Assembly (NCBI GenBank): GCA_965644315.1
Contig: CBFFRQ010000029.1
Location: 124,001 to 188,000, forward strand
Reading direction: 5' to 3'
From: Caecitellus pseudoparvulus
Taxonomy: Eukaryota; Bigyra: Bicosoecida
Length of the DNA stretch: 64,000 bases
The translations under genes were made by a program, and so were the position numbers. The notes beneath the pieces are model-generated. The model was not told where the DNA came from. It ran no database searches and was given only the letters and a program-made list of their open reading frames with translations. Shown piece by piece: positions 1-10,600 of the stretch (positions are counted from its first letter, which is position 1; each line of letters begins with the position of its first letter).

Positions 1-87
1 ACCACACACACAGGTGGCGGGGTGCGTGGCTCGTGCTGGTGTCTGGCTGAGGTGCCTGTCACTTTCGCTGGGCCGCGTGGCATGCAG

Positions 88-917
88 TGTACGTCCGGGG
101 AGCTGACATGCGAGACCTTTCATATGTCATTCGATCAGTGACCTTCTCGTTGCACCCTTCTTTCGTGGACCCAGTCAGGGGTGAGCCCGGGCACTGCAGC
201 AAGTCGCACTGTGCCCTCCTCAGTACCCGCATCCAACTTCCTCAGACATCACCTCCCCACCGTTTGAAATTGCGGAGTTCGGCTGGGGTGAATTTGAAGT
301 TGGCGTCAAGCTGTTCTTCCATGACGACTCCATCAAACCCGTCTCGTTCAAGCACATGCTCAAACTTTACGCCCCTGCCGGCGTGGAGCTGCCGAAGGGC
401 ACGGTGAGTGTGACCCAGCCCACCCTGCCATAGCGATGAGCAGTCCCTGCAAACCATGCACACACTCGCCCCCCCTCCCTGTCCAGCCTGTCGTCAGTGA
501 AGTGTTCGATGAAGTGGTCTTCAATGTCCCGAGCGCCCTGTCTGAGGAGGCCCTGACTCGCCTGCTAGCTGGCCCGACCAAGATCCTGCCTCGAGAGGGT
601 GATGATGCGTACTTTGCCGAACACAGCCCAGATGCTGACCTGGCCCAGCTGGCTGGAGCGCATGCATTTGTGCGCTCTGAAACAGAACGTGAGTTATGGC
701 CAGGGCCGCTGCCTGCGCACGAGACCGTCATGGCTGTCCTCGCTCATACTTCGAAGGTCTCCGGGAGCGCCTGGCTCGGGCTGAGGCCGACTCTGCGCAG
801 CTTGCCAAGGATGTGGTGGCACTGGGAGGGAACCCACTGGATGAAGCAAGACACCACGTGGATGCTGAGGCTGTGTCTGCGGCTGTGGCAGCAGCACATG
901 CAGGTTTGGTGGGGTGA
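88..917 (+). CDS. YEATS4: YEATS-domain protein (GAS41/YEATS4-like), 5' part missing
   Basis: Four exons can be read: 88-180, 246-403, 487-688 and 757-917, with GT-AG introns of 65, 83 and 68 bases whose phases match. The first 87 bases are intron, possibly with the tail of an earlier exon at the very edge. The product runs from WTVYV-like text (VYVRGADM) through SLHPSFVDPVR, FEIAEFGWGEFEVGVKLFF and PVVSEVFDEVVF, which follow the YEATS fold in order: the strands and the GWGEF turn that shapes the acyl-lysine pocket. A short charged helix (LRERLARAEADSAQLAKD) near the end resembles the C-terminal coiled coil of GAS41. In other eukaryotes these proteins read acylated histone H3 and belong to NuA4/SWR1-type chromatin complexes in the nucleus. 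That role is inferred from family. Transcription is toward XRN1, the next gene on the same strand. Confidence 0.88.
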
Positions 918-1230
918 AGGAGCCAGTATCCAGCCGCTCGTCCGGCACTCAAGGGCACCTGGCTGAGGCCGTCACTTGGCCCTTCGTGCCAATTCATTTT
1001 CACTGCGTCTCCACTTCGTCGATCACATCCATTGAGGCTTCTCTAAGTTTGCTTTCCGACGCGCCGCTACCCCCCGGGGCCACGGCTTGCGTTTCACCGT
1101 CAGCAGCGAAAACGCCCCGGTGCCCTGCGCCACCCTCTGCCCCTTCCACAGCCACCGACAAGGTGCCATTTGGGCCCTTATTTTTCCGGCCCGAAACAAC
1201 GTTCCAGGCAGCCCACACTGCTAGCTTACA
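918..1230 (+). promoter_or_regulatory. Intergenic space upstream of XRN1
   Basis: These 313 bases hold the 3' flank of the YEATS gene and the presumed promoter and leader of XRN1. No coding pattern matching a known protein, no TATA box and no RNA gene was recognised on either strand. The leader must be short or itself spliced, because the only coding part of the first XRN1 exon is its start codon. Confidence 0.4.
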
Positions 1231-4200
1231 ATGGTGAGTGTCGCACGGGGCTCCCGGGACTGGCTGGGCGGCTCTTGTACAACCCGCCAATCCTGGAGCG
1301 CTCCGCACACGCAACACCGAAACGACGACGCCCCCAACCGTGCAGGGAGTGCCCAAATTCTACCGCTGGCTCTCAGAGCGCTTCCCCCTCATCAACCAGA
1401 ACATTGAGGACGACTCCCTGTTGCTGGAGTTCGACAACTTGTACATGGACCTGAATGGTGTCATCCACAATGCCAGCCATGGCAATGAAGGCATCACTCG
1501 GCGAAAAGCTGACGACACCATCGCGCGGGCGTGTTGCGCGACCATCGACGGGATCGTCAAGAAGATGCGGCCAACTCAGCTCATCTACATGGCCGTGGAC
1601 GGCTGTGCCCCTCGCGCGAAGCAGAACCAGCAACGCAGCCGCCGCACCCGATCAGCAAAAGATGCACGCGAGGCTCGTCGGGAGGCAGAAGCTGCTGGCG
1701 AGACACATGAAGATGAGGATGTCTTTGACTCCAACTGCATTACACCGGGCACGCCCTTCATGGACATGATCAACAAGGCCATGAAGCAGTTCGTCATCAA
1801 GCAGCTCAAGGAAGACCCCGCCTGGCAGGGCCGCAAGGTGATTTTCTCTGGCTCCAACGTGCCGGGAGAAGGCGAGCACAAGATCGTAGAGTTTATTCGA
1901 GGCTTGCAGTCGCAGGGCGCAGCGGCGAACCCAAACCTCCGACACTGCATGGTGGGCCTGGACGCTGACCTGATCATGCTGTCCCTGGCCATGCACCAGC
2001 CGCACTTTTCCCTGCTGCGTGAACACATCGACTTCACCTCCTTCCGTACAAACAAGAACGGAACCAAGACCAAGACCCGTCAGACCAGCGACGTCCAGTG
2101 GCAGCTCTTGCATATCGGGCTCCTGCGGGAGTACCTTGAGATTGACATGAAGCCAGACCCCGCGGCACTTGCCGGCGCCTCATTCACATACGATGGCGAA
2201 CGCGTCATCGACGACTTTGTCTTGCTCACTGTCTTGTGCGGCAATGACTTTGTGCCCCACCTGCCCTCCTTGGATATTGGCGAGGGGGCCATGGACGTGC
2301 TCATGCAGGTGTACAAGGAGCAGCTGCCTGCCATGGGCGGCTACCTCGTCGACAAGGGCACCATCAACTTCGACCGCCTGCAAGTGATGCTGGACATCGT
2401 CTCTGCGATGGAGCCTGAAGTCTTCAAGCAGCGAGCCAAGGATGCTGAGCGGTTTGCCGAGCGCCAGGCGCGCGACGGTGCCCGGGACGCCAAGTTCCGC
2501 AAACAGTGGTCCCTGACAGCACACGAGCCTGAGGACCTCGCCGAGCTGGCGGAATTGGCAGTGTCGCTCGACCCCGGGGACGGCACTGGGTCAGAGGCCT
2601 CCTCGGCTGTGGCATCAGCCTCCAGCACTGGCGGAGGTGCCGCCGGCGGCGATGCAGACTCGGACGGTGGCAGCTGGCACGGAGCTGTTGAGGAAGACAC
2701 TGGCGTTGACCCCGCTGTGCGTGCGCTCATGCCCCTCACGCCAGGGGTGTCTGCTTCCATTGCCGCCAAGGCGGCCGCGCTGGCTGCTTCGACACCTGAA
2801 TCGGACATCAAGACGCGCTACTACTACAGCAAGATGGGCATCGGGCCTGGCATTCCTGGCTCCGAGGCGGTGAAAGCCAGCATGGTCAAGGCTTTCGCTG
2901 AGGCGCTGCAGTGGGTCATGCTGTACTACTACCAGGGCGTGCCTTCATGGGGTTGGTTTTACCCGTTCCACTACGCCCCCATGACCTCAGACCTCGTGGG
3001 GCTGTCGGCGCTGGAGATCAATTTTGAGCTTGGCCAGCCGTTCAGGCCTTTCTTGCAGCTCCTCGCGACTCTCCCAGCTGACTCTGCGCAGTTCTTGCCC
3101 CGCCCTTTTCAGTGGCTGATGACCTCCCCGGACTCCCCCATCGCCGACTTCTACCCTGATGTGGACGACGTGCGACTGGACGCGAACGGGAAACGCAGCC
3201 CCTGGGAGGCTGTTACTCTCGTGCCCTTCATTGATGAGGCACGCTTGCTCGAGGCCGTAGAAGCGCACGCCCCCGACTCGTCCTTGTCAGCGTCCGAGCA
3301 GGCACGAAACCGCTCTGGTGACGTGCTCCTGCTCCAGTTCGACCCCTCCGTCAGCACAACTGCTGTCTCCGAGTCAACTGCCTTCCCTGACATCCCTCGA
3401 TGCAACGTGTCTATCCAGGAGCCGTATGTCCAGCCGGCTCTCCCGCCTGGCGTGCGCTTCAACCCGCTGCCCCCGGCTGGGTGCATCATTCCTGCCCCAG
3501 GCTATCCCACCTTGCACGCGCTGCCTTTGTCGGCGGCCTTCAAGAAGGTGAAGCTGAATATCTTCGGCTTCGGCAGTCGCAAGCACAGTACTATCCTGAC
3601 TCCGCACGGTGCTGCCGAGCCTGGCACGGCAGGGACTCACGTGCCTGTGTTTTCAACCGCCTACGCCCCTGGCACAAGTGTACAGGCCACTTCTTCGCTC
3701 ATGCCACCAGTGCCCGAGGAGGGATTCCCTCGTGATCTTTACATTGACCTGCAGCACATGGAGCTGCGGGAGGCTGCAGACGCGCTCTTGGGTCGGTGTG
3801 TGTACGTCGAGTACCCCCACTTGCGAGCTGCGCAAGTGGTGGCCGTGTCCAGCAAGGATGCCGAGGCCACATGGTACCCCTCTGGCTCCCCGCACGTTGT
3901 TGCTGCCGCACGGCACGGGGAGTCAAAGGAGGCGGCTGGAGGCACTCAGGTGATCTCTGCCTACTCCAGCCAGCAGTCCGTAAAGTGGATGCAGGATGTG
4001 CAGCAGATGTTGCAGGTGCTTGAAGCTGGAGGGCGAGGCCTGGCGCAGTGCGGTCTCTGCTTGGAGCCCCCGAAACTCGTCCTGCGCGTGCGCAAACTCG
4101 TCGGCATGTGCCGTGAGCCAAGGACAGGCGCACTCCACCGCGTGTTTGCACGGCCAGTCACTGGCAGACCGCCAGGCGACGCAGCCCTCATCGCAGGTTC

Positions 4201-6505
4201 GTCCCTGGGGGAGGTCCTGGTACCCGGCACTTGCGTGTTGCGGGACCACCCCCACCCAGACGCCCGCTGGGTGGAGCATGGCCCCTTGACGCTTGAGGAC
4301 CGTTTTCCTGTGGGGCGGGAGGTGGTCGTCGTGCGGGGCCCACATCGCGGTGTGCTGGGAAAGGTGGAGGGCCATGATGGCGACAAGCTCGTCATTCAAG
4401 CCCCCCCCAAGCACTCTGAAGCGCAGTTTGGCCGTGCCATCGCGCAGCAAGTCCAGGACCAGTACTTCAGCGCTGGGCAGATCGCTAAACTGCTGAAGAT
4501 CTCCCCTGCTGTGCTGGCCAAGGTCACTGGCAGCGTCATGGTGAAGCCTGGCATGTACGACCTGGGCTTGAACTTCAAGATTTGGGGTGGCTCCCAGTAC
4601 TTGCCTGGGTACGTCATGTCTGTCGGCAAGTCTGCGAAGGCTCAGGCTGCGTGGGCGTCGGGGGCAGCTCAGTCTGTGTCGGTGGCGCGCGGGAGGCCCA
4701 AGGACACGTCGGGGCCGTGGGTCTTCACAGAGCGCGCGGTGGCTGCCGTCGCTGCGTATCAGAAGAAGTTCCCCGCTATCTTTGAGTACATGGCAGCGCG
4801 CCCGAATGCCCCCTCGTACACCCCGAAGCAGATCGGTGGCATCCGCATGGTGGAAGCGGCGGTGAAATGGCTGCACCAGCTGGACTCCTACCCCAAGGCC
4901 CTTGTTGACCTGTCCACAATTGTCCTTTCCCCCATCGCCGTTGCAAGCATTGAGAAAGCGGCAGACACCCTCAATGCTGTGAGCCAGCGAAATGAGCAGA
5001 GCAAGCCAGAGGAGTTCGCCCCGCGGACAATTGGCACTGTGTACCCCAGCGACGTGTACGCTCGTGAGGAGAAGGGATTCGCTGTTGCCGGTGTCGGTGG
5101 TGGAGAGGGGGTGGCAGGGGCTGGCGCTGACGCCCGCCCTGGCAGCTCAGGCACGCCCCCAACTCTGGGAGACCGCGTGATGAACTTGGCCTTCCCTCAC
5201 GCGCCGATGGGCCTGCGGGGTGTCGTCATCGCCACACATGCCAGCAGTGGCTACGTGGAGGTGGTCTTCGACGAGGCCTTCCTCGGAGGAACCTCCCTCT
5301 CTGGCATCTGTTCACCTGGCCGGGGAGCACTGGTGCAGTGGAACGAGCTGCTCTGCCTGGACGCTCCAGCCTCGGCTACTGCCTCGTCTGCGCCGACGGC
5401 CGGTGCCGCCCGTGGCTGGGAAACTGCTGCCCCGCTCATCGACCAGCGGCGAGCTGCAGCCAAGGCGGCTGCGGAAGCTGGGCCAGTTCCACTTCCTGCA
5501 GGGAAGAAGGGCCGTAAAAGCAAGGGTAAAGTGCACGGCTCCCACCTCCCAGTGCAGGCAGCGCCAGAGCCGGCTGCTGTGCAGCCTGGGCCTGCGGCTG
5601 CCAAAGCCAAAAAGGGCAAGAAAGCCAAGCAGAAGAAAGCGGCTCCGGCAGGCAAGGAAGCCGGCCAAAGCACAGCTTCAGGCAAGGTGGGCACCGGAAG
5701 CGATCGGCCAGCGGGCAAGCAGCCCCCCCCAGCAGCTGTGAAGCCCGCACCCGTTGCAAGCAGCAAGGAGCTTGTGGCAAGGCTCACGGGCAGCCACGCG
5801 GGTCAGAGTAGCTCGCCGCCTGCAGCTGCCGCGCAAGCAGAAGGCGCAGTATCGCGCAGTGACATAGCAAAGGTCTGTGCCATGGTTGCAGCCATCTTGT
5901 CCCCGAGTGGCCTGGCACAGCCCGTGAACGCGCAGGTCAAGCGACTTGTGGAGCACGGTGCGGGCTGGGTGCCACTTGCCGGCCTCCTGAGGCACCCAAT
6001 GGTTGCGTCGCTGAAGGTGGCGGGTGCTGTGAAGCACGTGCACGTTTTTGCAGCGGCGCTGAAGGTGTTGGTCAAGGACAAGCTCGAAGTGCACCCGAAG
6101 ATGACTGCTGTTCGCCCGAGGCGTGCCGCCGCCCAGCCGCCGGTCGTTCCAGATCTAGGCGGCACGGAGCTGCCACCAGCTGCCCAGGGCCAGCCAGCGG
6201 CACCAGGTGCCAGCGCATTGAGCGGGCTCTTGGCATCTGCAGGCTCGCGTTCGCGCCGGGGAGGTGCTGAAAAGCGGGGCATGCACCAAACGCTGCACCA
6301 GGCGCTGCGCACAGTTGGGGGAGTCGAAGCAGATGGCGCGGTGGACCAGTATGCAGAGGGGCCGCCTGAGCCCAGCGGACCACGCCGTGATCGCCCTGCT
6401 AAGGGTTTCACTCGACAGCGCAAGGCTGCCGCTGCCGTGCCCGCTGCACGCCAGCGGCTCAAGCCCAGCGCTCTGCTCGCCGCCGCACGAGCACCCGCAC
6501 CGTGA
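1231..6505 (+). CDS. XRN1: XRN1-type 5'-3' exoribonuclease with C-terminal La-like region
   Basis: Two exons: 1231-1233 (only the ATG) and 1346-6505, separated by a 112-base intron starting GTGAGT; the joined start reads MGVPKFYRW, the normal XRN N-terminus. The product is 1720 residues, the size of cytoplasmic XRN1 and longer than nuclear XRN2. The XRN_N nuclease is clear: [43 protein letters not shown] and [10 protein letters not shown], which carry the acidic metal-binding residues. The [12 protein letters not shown] block of the conserved second part follows. In other eukaryotes XRN1 degrades decapped 5'-monophosphate mRNA in the cytoplasm. Residues about 1340-1480 are lysine/alanine/proline-rich and probably disordered. 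Residues about 1503-1595 contain [12 protein letters not shown] and a following AL...LEV...VRPR pattern that looks like a degenerate La motif, unexpected in XRN1. Confidence 0.95.
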
Positions 6506-6666
6506 GGCGCCCGAATGCACTCGCACTCCACGAGCAATACTTTGTGTCCTGTAAAACCTCCACTCAAGAACTCACCAGCCCTTGGCTGGACTTCCTTCTG
6601 AGGTGCCGACAGCAGTATCATTCGTTTGCGGGGCGTGCAAGACACGTGCGGAAGTTGCTGTTTGTC

Positions 6667-7540
6667 ATGGCGGGCGCTGATGACGGCTCCAAGCGCAGCA
6701 TCAAGGTTGTGGTAGTGGGGGACGGAGCAGTGGGTAAAACAAGTCTCCTTTACAGCTACACGCGGGATTCGTTCCCCCTTGACCATGTCCCGACCGTTTT
6801 CGACACTTACACTGCCGACGTAACCATAGACTCAGGCAAAGGGCCCCAGGTGATTGAGCTGAACCTTTGGGACACTGGTGCGTGGTCGTGGGGACGAGGC
6901 AGGGCCCTTCTGCTCGCCGGATCATGTCACTGCCGAGCGTTGCCTGCCGGTCGTGGCCCGCGCTGGGAGAGCTGATGCATGCAAACAACACCACCCCCAC
7001 CACGCCACACTGCCCACTACTCTTACTGCACAGCGGGCCAAGAAGAGCTCGACCACGCGCGCAAGTTCTCTTACCCGGATACAGATGCATTCCTCGTCTG
7101 TTTCTCTGTGGACAAGTGCGTAGCCAGCCGGTCCTTGAGCTGGGGCAGAGGGTCACCTGCGCACTGGCCTTCACACTCTCGCACTGCCTCACCACCACAG
7201 CCGCGCAAGCTTCGAGCATGTGAAGAGCAAGTGGTTCCCCGAAATCACCACGCAAGCCAACTCTGCAGTGTATGTGCTGGTGGGCACCAAGCTAGACTTG
7301 CGTGACGGCGTGCCCGAAGACATGAAGGTTGCGACAGTTCCTCCCCCCGCCTCGTCTGGCACTGACTTCGTCACCACGGAGGAGGGCCAGGCCCTCGCAG
7401 CACAAGTAGGCGCAGCGGTGTACATGGAGTGCAGTGCCCTCACTCAGCAAGCCCTGAAAGACGTCTTTGACACAACTATCAAGAATGTTCTCTCTCCCAA
7501 GACGGCTGGGGGTGCTGGTGGCTGCTGCACCGTGCAGTAA
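6667..7540 (+). CDS. RAC: Rac/Rho-family small GTPase
   Basis: Three exons: 6667-6877, 7034-7115 and 7201-7540, joining in phase to 210 residues. All switch elements are intact: P-loop GDGAVGKTS, effector threonine in PTVFDTY, WDTAGQEEL with the catalytic glutamine, GTKLDLRD for guanine, and ECSAL. The tryptophan before DTAG is as in Rac/Rho and not Cdc42. The protein ends in CCTVQ, a CAAX-type prenylation site preceded by a second cysteine, so membrane attachment is expected. A short insert with three prolines sits in the Rho insert region. Rac proteins switch actin dynamics and NADPH oxidase in other eukaryotes. The gene lies 161 bases after XRN1 and its stop is 78 bases from the stop of the convergent DOCK-type exchange factor, its likely class of activator. 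All donors read GTGCGT. Confidence 0.95.
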
Positions 7541-7618
7541 GCCATGTCTCCTGAATTCAATGTCAACATGCTTGCTTGAAGCCTGTCGAGTACATACCGC
7601 ACTTGTCTACTGCACAGC

Positions 7619-10600
7619 TCACCGCCTGGAGGCGGCGGCTTGGGCCCCGATGACTTGGGACTCCTGGCTCATTTGCCTTGCCTGAGTGCCCTCGAAGCGC
7701 GCCTCCTCTAACGGAACGCCGAGGCCCTCTAGGCGATCACACAGCCCAGCCAGCTTCTCGCACAGGTAATCATGCAGGGGCAGCATGCTGGCGCTGCACT
7801 TCGTTGCGTGCAAGACGAGGCCTTTCCCGCACACGGTCAGCTGCTCCGAGAGCGCGTGTCGCAGCGCGGCAAGCGCAGGCGCGTCTGCATCTGATCGGGC
7901 ATCTTCACCCACCAGTTCGTGCATGTCACTTGACTGTTTGCGCTCTGGGGCACCTTCTGAGTCGCTGTCACCGGCGACGGTGTGGATGCTGTGCGTGCTG
8001 ACCACGCTGGAGCGCCAGTTGCCAATGATGCGACCATACCGTACCTTGAGTTCCTCTAGGATTTCCGGGTACGTCTCTACATAGCTGCCAGTGAGCAGGG
8101 TCTCATAGTTGGCAATGCCCCCTTGCACAGCCGCATCCAGCACTCCCTTCAACTGGCCTGTGAGGAAGTTTACGTCGGTGCCGGCAGGGGCGGCTGCCGC
8201 ACGTTGAATGGCGAAGCGCATGTCCGCCGTCTTCTCTCGCAGCACGAGAATAGCGCTGTCAAACGGAGTCATGAGCACAGTGTGGGCATGTGTCACTTGG
8301 CTGCGGCGATGCAGGTTGGGAAAGGCAGAGCTTGTCACCAGCCACGTGTACCGCACCCAGATGTCCAGCGACTCATTGCCAGTTTTGCGTACTTTGACAG
8401 GCCGCTTGCTCAAGAATACGCGCACTCGTGAGTACTCCCGCCCCTGCAGCAGAGGTCGTGGCACGTCGTCGTACTTTGACGCCTGGGCCCTGGCAGCACT
8501 CTGCACCGCTGCAAGCACTGGTCCCCACAGGGACTCCCACCGCTGGCCACCATCGGCGTCGACGGGTCGGCTGCTGCCCTGCGCATCCTGCCGCGTGGGC
8601 ACAAAAGACATGCTGGGAACGGTGACGCTAGGAAGCAGAGCGGGCGGCAAGAGCTTGAAGCCCGGGGGGAGCGCACCTTCTGAGCCATGCTCCTCCAGAC
8701 CACTCTGTACTAGTTGCAGCACACCCTCACCCATGTCCAAGCTGTCCAACCTGCTCAAACTGACCGCGCTGTGCCTTGTACCGGAGCTGACATCAGAAAC
8801 CGTTCGCTCAGCGGCTGCAGCTGCGGGCATTTGGCTGGAGCCTTCTCGAACAGAGGACAGCCCACCCCCAGAGCTAGCACCGCGAGTGGAGCGCACCATG
8901 GATGAGCGTTTGGTTGGTAGCGTTGAGGGGCTAAGCACTGATGCCCGTCGAGTAGCGCTCACAGGCTTCGCAGCACTGGGCAGAGTGGTGGGCATGCGAG
9001 TATCGCTCGCCCCGGCACAGAGCACTGAGGCGACTGCGCTGTCCAGGTCAATGTCTTGAACCAAGGCTGCTGAAGTCAACGCATGAAGCGAAAAAGCGCC
9101 AGTCTTCAGCGATGGAAGAGAGCGCAGCACGGCCAGGGTGCGGGGGTGCGCAAAGGCCTCTGCAGGAGGAGGTGGGGCAAGAAGTTGTCGGGGCGTCTGG
9201 ATGAAGGCTGGCTGGTGCGGAATCTGCGGCGGCAAAGTGTACGACTTCCATGCAACGTGAGAGGGTGGCACCATGGCCCCCGACACTCCAATCTTGCGCG
9301 CCGTCTTGCACAGAGACGCAAAGGAGGCGAATGCATGGTCAGCCTCCCCTGTCGGCCCAACACTCGCCAGCAGCCCACTTGCCCGGAGTTCAGAGGGCGG
9401 CCCGTCATGCCACTCAGGGGAGGGTTCAAGCGGGGGAACACCATAGGCAGCCAGGTGCTCCTCCACATACAAAACCGCGCCCTCAACAGCCTCTTGCTCA
9501 TGCAGGGGGGCTGGGTCCACCGCCATGACCGCAATCCTCAAGTCCCGGTGCCAAGGAAGCTCACTCACATCCAGGGCCTGCTGCGTTGTTGTTTGAACTG
9601 CAGAGATGTCATCTGCGACTCGTGCTGGTGCGCCGTCCAGGTGGCTTGCCTGCCGCAGCGGCTCAAAAGGCACCTTGATGAGGCTGGGGGCTCCAGGCGG
9701 GAGCTGCTCAGGATCCAACGCACCAGCTGCTTGGAGACTGTCTTCCGTCGCAGACATAACGGTGGCCCACTTCAGCCGAAGCTGGCGCTCAAACACTGAT
9801 ACAGCGACCGTGGAGTGTGCCCTGTACACGAATGTGCGCCCTCTCAGTGAGGGGGGGAAAGCAGCCCCTACGTACTGCACAGCATAGTGTGGGCACCGGG
9901 CACGAGCCTTGCTGCGACCAGTGGACTCCTTAGCGAGTTTTGTCACGATTGCTGACGATCTTGACAGTACGTCGGCCAAGCTGTTGTATGCCTGTCTGGT
10001 GCCGACAGCAAAATACCGGCAAGAAAGCAGGCGGGCCAGAACCAGCGCTTCCTCCCAGTCTTGGCTCCCATCAGCCAGCGCTTCAAAAGCATCGTGCAGA
10101 ATGTTGGTCACGCTGTTTCCAGCTTCCGATGTTGGTGGTGGCATGCCGCCCTCCCGTGCTGCCACCAGGTCAAGGAACAGGAGCTGGGTGAAGGCCGCCT
10201 CAGCGTGGTTCCCAACTTCTGCGTGCAGCTTGGAGAGATACTTGACATACGTCACGAACAGGTCCGTGCGGTGAGTATTGCGCAAGTACTGAATGAGCGT
10301 CAGCGCCGCCTCAGTGCGCTCCTCTTCGAAGAGGGCGGGCGGGGAGCGGGGGTATCGGTTCACAGCGCGCAGCATCCTGAAAAGTGTGCGGCACTCTGCC
10401 AAGAACTGGGCCACTTCGGGGCGCGCTAGCAATCGAAGGTGCTGGGGGTCCATGCCATGCTGATACTGGGACCCAGACGCAGAAAACAGCTGCAGGAGCA
10501 TGTTCCCTGCTTGGCCCTGCCCTTTGTCTGAGTGAATGAGGCCCACGCCAAGCACAGGGAAGGTGCCCCCCCCCACACATGCTGAGGGTGGCAGCAACAG

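Noticed and set aside
689-723. 35-base intron in the YEATS gene ending at the CGAG near 723
   Set aside because: Much shorter than all others; an acceptor at 756 gives a 68-base intron in the right phase and a smoother helix (ETERLRERLARAEAD).
8208-9059. Long open frames on the plus strand inside the DOCK gene, and similar antisense frames in most large exons
   Set aside because: They lack family similarity and are expected by chance at high GC; the DOCK frame has clear domains over the same bases.
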